A stretch of 64,000 nucleotides of DNA from Aestuarierythrobacter sp037968495 (GCA_037968495.1 JBBKVP010000002.1:1-64000), one strand, 5' to 3'; shown: positions 9,183 to 18,453, numbered from the stretch's first letter. The notes: a model not told the origin generated them from the letters alone. Numbers and translations: made by a program.

Positions 9183-9643
9183 GCTTGGAATTTTGCCACT
9201 AGCGCTTTTGCCGCGGCGTTTACTTCATTCCACGTGATCTCAAACCCGGCGTCATCGCCGTAGTAAGGATCGGCTACTGCTTGACCTTCAAAGCCGGGCA
9301 CATAGTCCATTAACAGCCCAAGTTCTGCGGAAGAATCCGACGGCGCAAGCTGCCGTACATTCGCCAGATTGCTGCCGTCCAAGGCAAAGATATGGGTGAA
9401 GCGCCGGAAGTCGCCTTCGACCGCCTGCCGTCCGCTTAGGCCCGATATATCTGCGCCATTCCGCCAGGCTGCGGCCTGCGCGCGCTCATCAGGCGCACTG
9501 CCGATGTGATAGGCGGCGGTTCCGGCTGAATCGATTTCGATATCCAAGCCAGCTTCTTCCGCAGCGAGGCGCATCGCGCCCTCCGCCATCGGCGAACGGC
9601 AAATGTTGCCGAGGCACACAAAGAGCAGGGCGGGGCGGGTCAT
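9179..9643 (-). CDS. Low-molecular-weight protein-tyrosine phosphatase
   Basis: The 154-residue protein begins with the catalytic P-loop CLGNICRS (C10-X5-R16) and carries the later DPYY motif that supplies the general acid aspartate and the substrate-pocket tyrosines. It should dephosphorylate phosphotyrosine or related low-molecular substrates in the cytosol. Its ATG overlaps the stop of the ABC1-family gene upstream by four bases, so the two are probably co-translated. No tyrosine kinase or capsule operon adjoins it, so its substrate cannot be guessed from context. Confidence 0.93.
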   Translation of the reverse strand: MTRPALLFVCLGNICRSPMAEGAMRLAAEEAGLDIEIDSAGTAAYHIGSAPDERAQAAAWRNGADISGLSGRQAVEGDFRRFTHIFALDGSNLANVRQLAPSDSSAELGLLMDYVPGFEGQAVADPYYGDDAGFEITWNEVNAAAKALVAKFQA

Positions 9644-10986
9644 TCTGTAGGCTCCGCATTTGCTTCGAGGATTTCGGTAACAATACCTCGCACATCTACC
9701 TTTGCTTTCAGCCGTGCGCCTAAAAGCGCAGTGCCGCTGACCTTGCGCTGGATGAACAGTGTTTCAGCAGGGGGCAAGTGCCAGCTCGACTTGTCCGCAG
9801 CAATCGCCATGCCCTCGTCACGCAAGACGGACACGAATGCGCGGTCGCCAAAGTCGAACACATCAGGCTGGGTCACCTCGGCAAGAATAACATCAATCAT
9901 GGAATCGATCCGTTCGCGGTGACGTTCGACCGCCAGCGGATTGACGAAGCCGGCCTTGATCGATTCCTCTCTAACAGCGTCCCGGTCGCCTGCCAGTCCA
10001 GCGGTCAACAATGCGCGATACGAACCAGCGATTTGCGGCGAAACATCACGTGTCGCACCAAAGTCGAGCAGCACAATGCGTCCGGTTTCCGGTTGGTACC
10101 GGTAATTGGCGAAATTCGGATCGGTTTGCATTACGCCAAACTCGAATAGTTCACGCCCTACGAGCTCAATGACTTGAGCTGAAACCTTGTCACGGATTTC
10201 CTGCGTTTCGGTTTCGAGGCTTTCGATTGGAACACCGGGCTCGAAACTCATCGCAAGGATGCGCTCGCGCGTCAGTTCCTGGTCGAGCTTTGGCACAACG
10301 AACTCAGGGTGATCTGCCAACAGGGCGGCGAAACGCTGCAACTGCTGACCTTCACGGTGGTAGTCTGCCTCTTCGTGCAACTGTTCCTTGGCCGCTTTGA
10401 GCAGAGGCTCGAAATCCAGCTCCTTCGGCAGCATTCCCGACACACGCAGCAAGGTGGCGACATTGTCGACATCAGCATCGATGCTGTCCCGGATGCCCGG
10501 ATATTGGACCTTGATCGCCAGCGTCCGGTCGTCGCGAGTAACCGCACGATGGACTTGGCCAATGGAGGCAGCAGCGATTGGACGCGGTTCGAAACGACGG
10601 AATTGCTTTCGCCACGCCGGCCCCCATTCCGCGATCAAGACTTTGTCCAACTGACGCGCGGGCATGAAATTCGCATTGTCACGTAAGGTGGCGAGAATGT
10701 TTGATAACTCAGGCGGCAGCATATCGCCCGCATCCATGGAAATCATCTGACCAAGTTTCATCGCTGCACCGCGCAGGTGAGACAGGCGCTCGGCGAGACG
10801 CATGGCATTGCCGGGCGTCATGATCATATCGTTAAGCTTGGGAATCTCGCCGCTAGCTAGCCGCCGCGAGCCTTCTGCCAGCATACCGCCGGCAATACCG
10901 CCCGCAAGCCTTCCAAAGCCGGATAGGCGCGAAAGCCGTCCGCTGGGAACCGCTCGGTGGCGCGGTCTGTTGTCCTTATCTGACAT
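9640..10986 (-). CDS. ABC1/UbiB-family atypical kinase
   Basis: About 448 residues long, with the hallmarks of the ADCK/COQ8/UbiB group: the KxGQ motif (KLGQ at 77-80), the alanine-rich loop AAASIGQVH that replaces a P-loop, an ExD-type motif, and LLDFGATR near the DFG position. Family members are atypical ATPases acting in ubiquinone biosynthesis or lipid homeostasis. This soluble version lacks the C-terminal membrane anchor of true UbiB, so its role is less certain. ATGs at 11028 and 11007 would extend it into the divergent gene; MSDKDN at 10986 is preferred. The gene overlaps the downstream phosphatase start by four bases. Confidence 0.88.
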   Translation of the reverse strand: MSDKDNRPRHRAVPSGRLSRLSGFGRLAGGIAGGMLAEGSRRLASGEIPKLNDMIMTPGNAMRLAERLSHLRGAAMKLGQMISMDAGDMLPPELSNILATLRDNANFMPARQLDKVLIAEWGPAWRKQFRRFEPRPIAAASIGQVHRAVTRDDRTLAIKVQYPGIRDSIDADVDNVATLLRVSGMLPKELDFEPLLKAAKEQLHEEADYHREGQQLQRFAALLADHPEFVVPKLDQELTRERILAMSFEPGVPIESLETETQEIRDKVSAQVIELVGRELFEFGVMQTDPNFANYRYQPETGRIVLLDFGATRDVSPQIAGSYRALLTAGLAGDRDAVREESIKAGFVNPLAVERHRERIDSMIDVILAEVTQPDVFDFGDRAFVSVLRDEGMAIAADKSSWHLPPAETLFIQRKVSGTALLGARLKAKVDVRGIVTEILEANAEPTE

Positions 10987-11026
10987 GGCGCCGATATGGG
11001 CGCGCATATTCACAGGGGCAACCGGC

Positions 11027-11497
11027 ATGACCGAAAGAAACTTAGAACAAGTTGAAAGTCTACCGCCGATCGCCGAGAAACTGGGATACGCCGGCCTCCT
11101 GCCGCAAGCGCTGGCAGTGTTGCTGGTTTTCGGCGGGGGTGAGTGGCGCTGGGTCGCACTGGCTGCGGGGTTTGCCTATGCGGCGCTGATCTTCAGCTTC
11201 CTTGGCGGCATATGGTGGGGGCAGGCGGTCGCAAGCTATGCAGCGCCCAAATGGATATTTGCCATCGCGGTCCTGCCCAGTCTGATTGGGCTAGCGGCCT
11301 TTATGCCATGGACTGTGGGTTGGAACTGGCCTGGCCCTTCGCTAATAGTTCTGGGAGCGGGGTTGGCGCTATCGCCACTAATTGACCGGTCTATCGCCCA
11401 AAACAGTAAGCGGTGGATAGCGCTTCGTTGGAAGCTATCGGTCGGGCTGGGCGCGCTAACCTTGATGCTAGGATTACTCGCTCTGAAGCAGGGCTGA
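11027..11497 (+). CDS. DUF3429 membrane protein
   Basis: A 156-residue protein with about four or five hydrophobic segments, a GGIWWG motif in the second, and a positively charged loop before the last. This pattern matches DUF3429, a family of small inner-membrane proteins without a known function. The frame is open further upstream, but the ATG at 11027 follows an AGGGGC-like ribosome-binding site and avoids overlap with the divergent ABC1-family gene. Its stop is directly abutted by the convergent PilZ gene. Confidence 0.8.
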   Translation: MTERNLEQVESLPPIAEKLGYAGLLPQALAVLLVFGGGEWRWVALAAGFAYAALIFSFLGGIWWGQAVASYAAPKWIFAIAVLPSLIGLAAFMPWTVGWNWPGPSLIVLGAGLALSPLIDRSIAQNSKRWIALRWKLSVGLGALTLMLGLLALKQG

Positions 11498-11809
11498 TCA
11501 GATCAAGCTTTCGCTCAGAACCGAATTAATGTGATCGAACACTGGGCCATAGAGCGGCTTCACAAATTTGATGCCAATTGTGTCGATATCGACCCAGATA
11601 ACTTCAGCATCAAACGGGCCAAGCGTATCGATCCGCATGCAGATCTTGTCATTTGCTGATAAGGGCGTGCGCTTCTCGAAAAGTTTGCAGCTGGTTTCCG
11701 AGATATCCATCACGCGGACATCCATTTGGGTGCCGCGTCCCGTGCGGTATTTGGCAAGCACCTTCACATCTTGGCGAGGCATCCTTCGATCTGGGTCTGA
11801 ACTGCTCAT
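11498..11809 (-). CDS. PilZ-domain protein (probable c-di-GMP receptor)
   Basis: A 103-residue single-domain protein. The N-terminal RRxPR segment resembles the RxxxR c-di-GMP contact. DISETS aligns with the DxSxxG motif, with serine in place of the glycine, so binding may be weakened or altered. PilZ proteins commonly pass c-di-GMP signals to motility or polysaccharide machinery. TTG, GTG and ATG codons are stacked at 11815, 11812 and 11809; the ATG is chosen. It ends immediately at the DUF3429 stop, convergently. Binding is inferred. Confidence 0.85.
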   Translation of the reverse strand: MSSSDPDRRMPRQDVKVLAKYRTGRGTQMDVRVMDISETSCKLFEKRTPLSANDKICMRIDTLGPFDAEVIWVDIDTIGIKFVKPLYGPVFDHINSVLSESLI

Positions 11810-11915
11810 CACCAATTCCTAAATCTAGCCGGGCTTTGATCGTAATCGTCAAATTTCGACACAATTCACGTAGCAAAAGATAGTTACCGGGATGTAAACC
11901 TCAGCCTAGAAGAAA

Positions 11916-11992
11916 TGGTCGGGAAGAGAGAATTCGAACCTCCGGCCCCCGCCTCCCGAAGACGGTGCTCTACCAGGCCGAGCTACTTCCCG
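11916..11992 (-). tRNA. tRNA-Pro(CGG)
   Basis: A 77-nt cloverleaf on the minus strand. The acceptor stem is CGGGAAG with CTTCCCG-type pairing, the anticodon stem is CCGTC/GGCGG around the loop TTCGGGA (anticodon CGG), and the T loop is GGTTCGAATTC. CCA is encoded at 11916-11918. Confidence 0.96.
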
Positions 11993-12096
11993 GACCGATT
12001 TGCCTTTGCCCAGAGGGCCTAGCGGGGGCTGAGGTGAGGGTATAATTAGGCCTGCTTAGGGTGACAAGCGCACAAATGCGGCGCTAGTGATGGGCC

Positions 12097-13056
12097 ATGG
12101 TCAGCGTCCCAACCGTAAGCGATTCTTCATCCCAAGACCGCCACTATGAATGGCAATATCTGGAGCTAATGCGCCGTATTTGGGAAACCGGAGACGAACG
12201 GACGGATCGCACCGGAGTGGGAACACGATCGATTTTCGGGACAATGCTGCGTTTCGATCTGGCAGGCGGCGCAATGCCGCTGATCACTAGTAAGCGAGTG
12301 TACTGGAAAACAGCGACGCGCGAGCTGCTGTGGTTCCTGACGGGCGACACCAACATCCGCAAACTCTGCGCGCAGGGCGTCGAAATCTGGACCGATTGGC
12401 CGCTCGATAAATACCGCTGCGAAACTTCGGAAGAAATCACACGTGACGATTTCTCTAAGCGGATTGTCTCAGACGCTGCCTTTGCTGAGCGTTGGGGCAA
12501 TCTTGGACCAGTATATGGCAAGCAGTGGGTCGATTGGCCGACGTATCGCTATGGCCCGGACGGCAAATACGAACGCGGACCTGGTATCAATCAGATCGCT
12601 GAAGTCGTTGAAAGCCTGAAGAACAATCCCGGAAGCCGCCGCCATATTATCGAAGGATGGAACGTGGCCGAGCTGGACGCGATGGCTCTGCCGCCTTGTC
12701 ACAAGACCTATCAGTTCCACGTCGCAAATGGCCGTTTGAACGGGCTGATGTATCAGCGCAGCTGCGATGTTGCTCTGGGCCTGCCGTTTAATCTGTGGTC
12801 GGCCGCGTTGCTGCAACGCATGCTTGCGCAGCAGGCTGGGCTAGAGCCGGGCGAATTTGTCTGGATGGGCGGCGATACGCATCTCTATCTGAACCATGCG
12901 GAGCTGGTCGAAACGCAATTGCAGCGAGAACCGGCGGGCAATCCAGTGCTTGAATTGGTGAGAAAGCCGGATTCGATCTTCGACTACCGGATCGAGGATT
13001 TTGAGGTTCAGGGCTATAGCCCGCAAAGCCCGCTAAAGGCGCCTGTGGCGGTATAG
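12097..13056 (+). CDS. thyA: Thymidylate synthase
   Basis: This folate-dependent enzyme methylates dUMP to dTMP using 5,10-methylene-tetrahydrofolate. DRTGVGTRS near residue 37 is the phosphate-binding loop, and the catalytic cysteine is C201 in LPPCHKTYQFH. RSCDVALGLPFN further on binds dUMP. At 319 residues it is the long form, with an insertion around residues 108-135 as in the Lactobacillus casei enzyme rather than the 264-residue E. coli form. An extra dozen residues precede the conserved start. No folA follows in this window. Identification is secure. Confidence 0.97.
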   Translation: MVSVPTVSDSSSQDRHYEWQYLELMRRIWETGDERTDRTGVGTRSIFGTMLRFDLAGGAMPLITSKRVYWKTATRELLWFLTGDTNIRKLCAQGVEIWTDWPLDKYRCETSEEITRDDFSKRIVSDAAFAERWGNLGPVYGKQWVDWPTYRYGPDGKYERGPGINQIAEVVESLKNNPGSRRHIIEGWNVAELDAMALPPCHKTYQFHVANGRLNGLMYQRSCDVALGLPFNLWSAALLQRMLAQQAGLEPGEFVWMGGDTHLYLNHAELVETQLQREPAGNPVLELVRKPDSIFDYRIEDFEVQGYSPQSPLKAPVAV

Positions 13057-13158
13057 CAGCGTAAGCTTGACCCCGAGGCTACGACGTAATAATATGTCGC
13101 AACTTTAGAATATTGCATCCGTGCCGCAAGTGGCCGGAGTATTTGCCGGGGGAGTTGT

Positions 13159-14460
13159 ATGGGCAAAGGCCCCAAAACATCGGATGAAGCGCGCGGCAAC
13201 AAGCCGAAGCTGTCGCTGCATGTTCCCGAACCGCATTACCGCCCCGGCGATGAAGTCGATTTCTCGCATGTAGAAGTCACGAAAGCTGGCGAGCAGTTCC
13301 GTCCTGACGAAGTGTGCGATGCCAAGGATACGCATCCGCTTTGCCTCGATTTGATCCGTGTTCTGGGTGATGACAACAAGGCGCATGGCCCGTGGAATCC
13401 GCGCCTTTTGCCCGACACCCTCCGCACAATGCTGCATAATTTTGCACTTACTCGCGCATTTGACGAGCGGATGTACCGCGGCCAGCGGCAGGGTAAAACC
13501 AGCTTCTATATGAAGTGCACCGGCGAGGAGGCGACCTCTGTAAGTGCGGCCATGGCGCTCGCATCCGATGATATGGTGTTTCCAAGCTATCGCCAGCAAG
13601 GTATTCTAATCGCTCGCGGTTACCCGCTAGTTGAAATGATCAACCAGATATATTCGAACAAGGGTGACAAGCTGAAGGGCCGCCAGCTGCCGATCATGTA
13701 TTCGAGCCGCGAACACAGCTTCTTCACCATCAGCGGCAACCTCGCCACCCAGACCCCGCAAGCAGTGGGTTGGGCAATGGCGAGCGCGATCAAGGGCGAT
13801 AGCCGGATTGCTGCGACATGGATTGGTGAAGGATCGAGCGCTGAGGGTGATTTCCACAGCGCGTGCACCTTTGCTGCGGTGTATAATGCACCGGTTATCC
13901 TCAATGTTGTCAACAATCAGTGGGCTATCAGCAGTTTCAGCGGCTTTGCCGGTGCTGAGCGAACAAGTTTTGCTGCCCGCGCAACGGGTTACGGCATCGC
14001 AGGCCTGCGGGTGGACGGAAATGATGCTTTGGCGGTCTATGCAGCGCAGAAATGGGCCGCGGACCGTGCTCGTTCCAACGCCGGGCCAACACTGATCGAA
14101 TACTTCACCTACCGCGCTGAGGGTCATTCGACTTCGGATGATCCAAGCGCTTACCGTTCCGCCCATGAGCGCGAGGAATGGCCGCTGGGCGATCCCGTTA
14201 CGCGGCTTAAGAAGCACCTGATCGAGCTTGGCGAATGGTCGGAAGATAAGCATGCCGCAATGGACCTCGCTTGCGCGGATGAAGTGAAGGCAGCGACCAA
14301 GGAGGCCGAGAAGAACGGCATTCTGGGCCACGGACTGCATCATCCGTTCTCGACCATGTTCGAGGATGTGTTTGAGGAACTGCCTTGGCACCTGAAGGAA
14401 CAGAGCGAACAGGCGATCCGCGAACGAGCGATCAAATGGCCCGAGGGGCAGAAGCCATGA
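13159..14460 (+). CDS. bkdA1: Branched-chain 2-oxoacid dehydrogenase E1 alpha subunit
   Basis: The 433-residue protein is the thiamine-diphosphate-binding alpha subunit that decarboxylates 2-oxo acids from valine, leucine and isoleucine. The TPP motif starts at GEGSSAEGDFHSA and ends with VVNNQWAIS, and RAEGHSTSDDPSAYR contains the phosphorylation-loop region typical of branched-chain rather than pyruvate E1. An N-terminal extension of about 90 residues is usual for the bkdA1 type. The stop overlaps the beta-subunit start (ATGA). No lipoamide dehydrogenase gene follows, so E3 must come from elsewhere. Confidence 0.93.
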   Translation: MGKGPKTSDEARGNKPKLSLHVPEPHYRPGDEVDFSHVEVTKAGEQFRPDEVCDAKDTHPLCLDLIRVLGDDNKAHGPWNPRLLPDTLRTMLHNFALTRAFDERMYRGQRQGKTSFYMKCTGEEATSVSAAMALASDDMVFPSYRQQGILIARGYPLVEMINQIYSNKGDKLKGRQLPIMYSSREHSFFTISGNLATQTPQAVGWAMASAIKGDSRIAATWIGEGSSAEGDFHSACTFAAVYNAPVILNVVNNQWAISSFSGFAGAERTSFAARATGYGIAGLRVDGNDALAVYAAQKWAADRARSNAGPTLIEYFTYRAEGHSTSDDPSAYRSAHEREEWPLGDPVTRLKKHLIELGEWSEDKHAAMDLACADEVKAATKEAEKNGILGHGLHHPFSTMFEDVFEELPWHLKEQSEQAIRERAIKWPEGQKP

Positions 14461-15488
14461 GCTCCGCCAGCCAGCCCCGCCGCCTCAACATGATCGAGGC
14501 GATCAACGAAGCGCTCGACGTGATGATGGACCGCGATCCCAATGTGGTGATCATGGGCGAGGATGTCGGCTATTTCGGCGGCGTGTTTCGCGCCACGGCG
14601 GGCCTGCAGGACAAATACGGCAAGAACCGCGTGTTCGATACCCCGATCAATGAATGCGGTATCATCGGGGCCGCAGTGGGGATGGGCGCATACGGCCTGC
14701 GCCCAGTACCCGAAATCCAGTTCGCTGATTATATCTATCCGGGCATGGACCAGCTGATTTCGGAAGCAGCGCGGCTGCGTTATCGTTCAGCGGGCGAATT
14801 TACCGCGCCGATGACCGTGCGTTCACCTTTTGGCGGCGGGATATTCGGCGGCCAGACGCACAGCCAAAGCCCCGAGGCAATCTTTGCCCATGTCGCTGGC
14901 CTGAAGACCGTAATTCCCTCCACACCATATGACGCCAAGGGCCTACTGATTGCCGCGATCGAAGACAATGACCCTGTGATCTTCTTCGAGCCCAAGCGCA
15001 TCTATAACGGCCCCTTTAGCGGCTACTACGACAAGCCGGTTGAACCGTGGAAGAAACACGCCGACAGCGTGGTGCCCGAGGGTCATTACCGCGTCGAGCT
15101 AGGCACTGCGCGCAATGTAACCGAGGGCGAGGAACTGACCGTGCTGGCCTATGGTACCATGGTGCATGTCGCGCGCGCCGTATGCGAGGAAAAGGGCGTT
15201 GATGCCGATATTGTCGACCTGCGCACGATTGTACCGCTCGACATCAAGGCGATTGAAAAGTCAGTGAAGAAGACCGGCAAATGCCTGATCGTCCACGAGG
15301 CGACACGCACGGCTGGTTTTGGTGCGGAATTGTCCGCTTTGGTGCAGGAGCACTGCTTCTACCATCTCGAAGCGCCAGTTGCCCGCGTGACCGGTTTCGA
15401 TACACCCTATCCGCACAGCCTCGAATGGGCGTACTTTCCCGGTCCCGTCCGCATCGGCGAGGCCATCGACAAGCTTTTGAGCGAGTAA
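14457..15488 (+). CDS. bkdA2: Branched-chain 2-oxoacid dehydrogenase E1 beta subunit
   Basis: This 343-residue transketolase-like beta subunit completes the alpha2-beta2 E1 component. MGEDVGYFGGVF and the glutamate of PEIQFADYIYPG are characteristic, and the C-terminal half carries the transketolase C domain ending in IGEAIDKLL. It starts at an ATG overlapping the alpha-subunit stop by four bases, which suggests translational coupling and 1:1 production. The E2 gene begins five bases after its stop. The reading frame is open further upstream but that part lies inside bkdA1. Confidence 0.94.
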   Translation: MSSASQPRRLNMIEAINEALDVMMDRDPNVVIMGEDVGYFGGVFRATAGLQDKYGKNRVFDTPINECGIIGAAVGMGAYGLRPVPEIQFADYIYPGMDQLISEAARLRYRSAGEFTAPMTVRSPFGGGIFGGQTHSQSPEAIFAHVAGLKTVIPSTPYDAKGLLIAAIEDNDPVIFFEPKRIYNGPFSGYYDKPVEPWKKHADSVVPEGHYRVELGTARNVTEGEELTVLAYGTMVHVARAVCEEKGVDADIVDLRTIVPLDIKAIEKSVKKTGKCLIVHEATRTAGFGAELSALVQEHCFYHLEAPVARVTGFDTPYPHSLEWAYFPGPVRIGEAIDKLLSE

Positions 15489-15493
15489 CGACC

Positions 15494-16759
15494 ATGACGA
15501 AATTCACCTTCAACCTGCCCGATATCGGCGAAGGCATTGCCGAAGCGGAAATCGTCGAGTGGCACGTCAAAGTCGGCGATATGATCGACGAGGATGACCG
15601 CCTGGCTGACGTCATGACGGATAAGGCGACGGTAGAGATGGAAAGCCCGGTTAAGGGAAAGGTCCTCGAGGTCGCTGGCGAAGCTGGTGACGTGATTGCA
15701 ATTGGCTCGATGTTGGTTGTGGTCGAAGTTGAAGGCGAGGTATCTGAGGATATCGCTGCAGAAGCCGAAGCGGGTCCAACGCCGACGCCCGAATCAGTCG
15801 CTGCGCCTGTAGTTGCAGAGAAGGCTGTTGAAGCGCCAACATCAACCCCATCGCCGAGTCCTGCTCCAGTTCCGGTGGCGACTTCAGAAAAAGTCCTTGC
15901 CTCACCGGCAGTACGCAAACGCGCTAAAGATCTCGGCATCAATCTGGGCGAAGTGAAGCCAGCCGAGGGTGGCCGCTTGCGCCATGCCGATCTCGATGCA
16001 TTCATCGCTTACAGCTCGGGCGGCGGTTTCTCGCCCTCGGGCAAGTCCCGCGAAGACGAGGTGATCAAGGTCATCGGCCTGCGCCGCCGGATTGCCGAAA
16101 ACATGGCCGCTTCCAAGCGCAACATTCCGCACTTCTCCTATGTAGAGGAATGCGATGTCACCGAGCTTGAACGCATACGAGCGCAACTCAACGAGGGTAG
16201 GGGCGAACGGCCAAAACTCACCATGATGCCGCTGCTGATCGCGGCAATTTGCAAAATTCTACCTGATTATCCGATGATCAACGCCCGCTATGATGATGAG
16301 GCGAATGTCGTGACGCGCCACGGCGCAGTGCATTTGGGTATGGCAGCGCAAACCGAAAATGGCCTGATGGTGCCAGTGATCCGCAATGCGGAGGCGCGAA
16401 ACCTATGGCAGCTGGCGAGTGAGATTGTGCGACTGGCCAATGCAGCCCGCGACGGCACTGCTAAGTCCGATGAACTGTCGGGCTCTACGCTCACGCTAAC
16501 ATCGCTCGGTCCGCTGGGAGGAGTGGCAACGACGCCGGTAATCAACCGGCCTGAGGTTGCAATTATCGGCCCGAACCGCATTATCGAACGCCCGATGTAT
16601 GTTTCTGACGGCGCTGGCGGTGAACGGATCGAGAAGCGCAAGCTGATGAATATTTCGATCAGCTGCGATCACCGCGTGGTGGATGGCTATGATGCGGCTA
16701 GCTTCATCCAGTCTGTGAAGAAGCTGATCGAAGCGCCTGCTTTGATCCTAGCGGACTGA
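15494..16759 (+). CDS. bkdB: Branched-chain 2-oxoacid dehydrogenase E2 (dihydrolipoyl acyltransferase)
   Basis: A 421-residue core subunit that accepts the acyl group from E1 on lipoyl-lysine and passes it to CoA. There is one lipoyl domain (1-80) with the modified lysine K44 in DKATVEM. A proline/alanine-rich linker follows (about 90-130), then a peripheral-subunit-binding domain (about 135-170), and finally the catalytic domain ending in the HRVVDG active-site motif. The start MTKFTFNLPDIGEG is typical. The upstream frame overlapping bkdA2 is not used. It is the last gene of the operon; a convergent gene abuts its stop with no gap. Confidence 0.94.
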   Translation: MTKFTFNLPDIGEGIAEAEIVEWHVKVGDMIDEDDRLADVMTDKATVEMESPVKGKVLEVAGEAGDVIAIGSMLVVVEVEGEVSEDIAAEAEAGPTPTPESVAAPVVAEKAVEAPTSTPSPSPAPVPVATSEKVLASPAVRKRAKDLGINLGEVKPAEGGRLRHADLDAFIAYSSGGGFSPSGKSREDEVIKVIGLRRRIAENMAASKRNIPHFSYVEECDVTELERIRAQLNEGRGERPKLTMMPLLIAAICKILPDYPMINARYDDEANVVTRHGAVHLGMAAQTENGLMVPVIRNAEARNLWQLASEIVRLANAARDGTAKSDELSGSTLTLTSLGPLGGVATTPVINRPEVAIIGPNRIIERPMYVSDGAGGERIEKRKLMNISISCDHRVVDGYDAASFIQSVKKLIEAPALILAD

Positions 16760-17200
16760 TTACCGAACAAGCGCACTGTAAGCGATTCGGCCGTTTCCAC
16801 GCGCGGCTTCGCGGGCAGAAATTGTCCAGCGCAGGTGTGTTACGTCTTCAGGCGATGCCAGACGTGAACCACCAACTTTCATCGTACCAAGCTGGCCCCA
16901 GCTTCTGCCGCCATCGGTGGATACTTCGAGCGCGTCCATTCCGCTTCGCTGAAATGCGAGTGAGGCGGGAACGCTTGCAGACACTTTAAACGATCGGCGG
17001 TCGCGCGGGGCAGTCCATTTGACCAGCAGAACAACCTTGTCGCCCCTTGAAAGAGTGCTGGCCGGTGTGATCGACCGATATCCGTTACTGGTAGGCCCGC
17101 TTTCAACAAATACGGAGCTAACAAGCTCAACCCTGTCATTTGCTGACGCGGGAATCGACACGGCAAGCGCCGCCAGTGCAACCGCAAGAGAACGAACCAT
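16760..17200 (-). CDS. Predicted secreted protein of unknown function
   Basis: About 146 residues. The start MVRSLAVALAALAVSIPASAND gives a clean signal peptide with cleavage after ASA; an upstream ATG at 17218 would add six residues that spoil it. The mature part has repeated short beta-strand patterns (VVLLVKWTAP, LEVSTDGGRSWGQLG) ending in a WTIS segment, which suggests a beta-sandwich domain exported to the periplasm. I do not recognise a named family. It ends exactly at the bkdB stop, convergently. Confidence 0.75.
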   Translation of the reverse strand: MVRSLAVALAALAVSIPASANDRVELVSSVFVESGPTSNGYRSITPASTLSRGDKVVLLVKWTAPRDRRSFKVSASVPASLAFQRSGMDALEVSTDGGRSWGQLGTMKVGGSRLASPEDVTHLRWTISAREAARGNGRIAYSALVR

Positions 17201-17382
17201 AAAAGCCCCCAAAATCACCCGCCGACTTGTCCTGGCGGAATGCTCGGTCTGCTATCGCGTTAAGGGGCAAATATATGGTTAACCAAGCTTCAGGATTTAC
17301 TGAAAATTCTTCAAAGATGCCCCAAACTACCTGCAAAATTCGTCCTATTTTGTATTAGGCGCATTTTAGCCGATCAGATTTG

Positions 17383-17411
17383 TTGACAGCCCGAATTTGC
17401 TGTCCTAGTGG
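17383..17411 (+). promoter_or_regulatory. Candidate promoter of tRNA-Asp
   Basis: TTGACA at 17383-17388 is a consensus -35 box. Seventeen bases downstream, TAGTGG at 17406-17411 is a weak -10 box, about 32 bases before the mature 5' end of tRNA-Asp. The rest of 17201-17442 holds no gene that I can support. Confidence 0.4.
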
Positions 17412-17442
17412 CGCTGCTCCCACAGGGTTTTACCCTGTTTAA

Positions 17443-17519
<77 letters not shown>

Positions 17520-17584
17520 TTATTGGCGCTAATCTCCAGATAATATTTGAAATATGGTTCCCCGAGAGGGCAGCGTTTTCGCGC

Positions 17585-17812
17585 TTAGCTTCCGTCAGGC
17601 GCGCTCCAGCTTCCGGTCTCCATCCAGATCAGGAAGCGGCGCAGCGGCAACAGCCAGACCACGCCCAGAATCAGATAAATCACGGTCTGCATCAGTACAT
17701 GAAGCTGGCCAATCCAGTCGGACGCCCAAGCCACAGCCAGCGCATAAATCGAAAGGCCGACCATCAGCGTTAAAACGCCGAAGGGGATCCGCCAGGTGGT
17801 TTCATCTCTCAT
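17585..17812 (-). CDS. DUF2842 small membrane protein
   Basis: A 75-residue protein with two hydrophobic segments (about 12-32 and 40-57) and the conserved end LPLRRFLIWMETG. This matches DUF2842, an alphaproteobacterial family of unknown function. Its ATG overlaps the stop of the cyclo-ligase gene by four bases, so the two are probably co-translated, and the cluster zapA - 6S RNA - cyclo-ligase - DUF2842 is a familiar order in this class. Confidence 0.82.
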   Translation of the reverse strand: MRDETTWRIPFGVLTLMVGLSIYALAVAWASDWIGQLHVLMQTVIYLILGVVWLLPLRRFLIWMETGSWSAPDGS

Positions 17813-18390
17813 ACAAATGGTCCGTATATGCGGGTCGGCGTCACGACAGCGCTAAGCCGCTTGTCGTGAGCCTCCAGAGGCAATTCTTCCACCATCTGCG
17901 CGTCCCATGCCATCCCGATTGGGGTTGCAGACGGGTGATCTGCCAGCCAGCGGTCATAATGCCCGCCGCCTTGCCCAATCCGTGCGCCGTCTTCGGTGAA
18001 GCCCAGCAGCGGCACGATCAGAACGTCGGGCTGCACTGCCTCAGCATCATCAGCAGGTTGCATCAGGCCGAAAGGGCCGACCGCAAGGTCACTTTCCTCA
18101 AACGGGTCGCTCCAGATGCGAAATTCCATCGGTGCTCCCTTATGTTCGAAACGGGGCAGGGCGATACTGTGGCCGTTTTCCTGAAAGTATTTGGCGTACG
18201 ACGTGGCTGGCGCTTCAAACGCGGTCGCACGGTAAAGGCCGATCGTTGCGCCATCCGGGATCAGGTCTTTCAGCGGTACTGGCGGCACTTTGAACAGCAG
18301 CGCTCGCGTAAATTCGGGCAGCGCCTCGACATGCTCGCGGCGAATGCCGCGAAGCTTCGTTCTCAGTTGTGCTTTGGCTTCCAAGATCAT
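17809..18390 (-). CDS. 5-formyltetrahydrofolate cyclo-ligase
   Basis: The 193-residue enzyme converts 5-formyl-THF to 5,10-methenyl-THF using ATP, returning the storage folate to one-carbon metabolism. The N-terminal helix with LRTKLR, the PLLGFTEDGARIGQGGGHYDRWL signature and the closing LSAVVTPTRIY are all present, and length is normal. It is downstream of 6S RNA on the same strand, an arrangement widely seen (ygfA/fau in E. coli also follows ssrS), which suggests co-transcription or regulation linked to stationary phase. Confidence 0.93.
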   Translation of the reverse strand: MILEAKAQLRTKLRGIRREHVEALPEFTRALLFKVPPVPLKDLIPDGATIGLYRATAFEAPATSYAKYFQENGHSIALPRFEHKGAPMEFRIWSDPFEESDLAVGPFGLMQPADDAEAVQPDVLIVPLLGFTEDGARIGQGGGHYDRWLADHPSATPIGMAWDAQMVEELPLEAHDKRLSAVVTPTRIYGPFV

Positions 18391-18453
18391 GCTCTTTGCA
18401 GGTCCCCGGCATGTGCGGAGGATAATTGGGTGACGGGCCCACCATGGGTCGGT

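Noticed and set aside
10987..11028. Extension of the ABC1-family gene to the ATG at 11028
   Set aside because: It would make the start codon overlap the ATG of the divergent DUF3429 gene within CATG; the start at 10986 is simpler, although the extension cannot be excluded.
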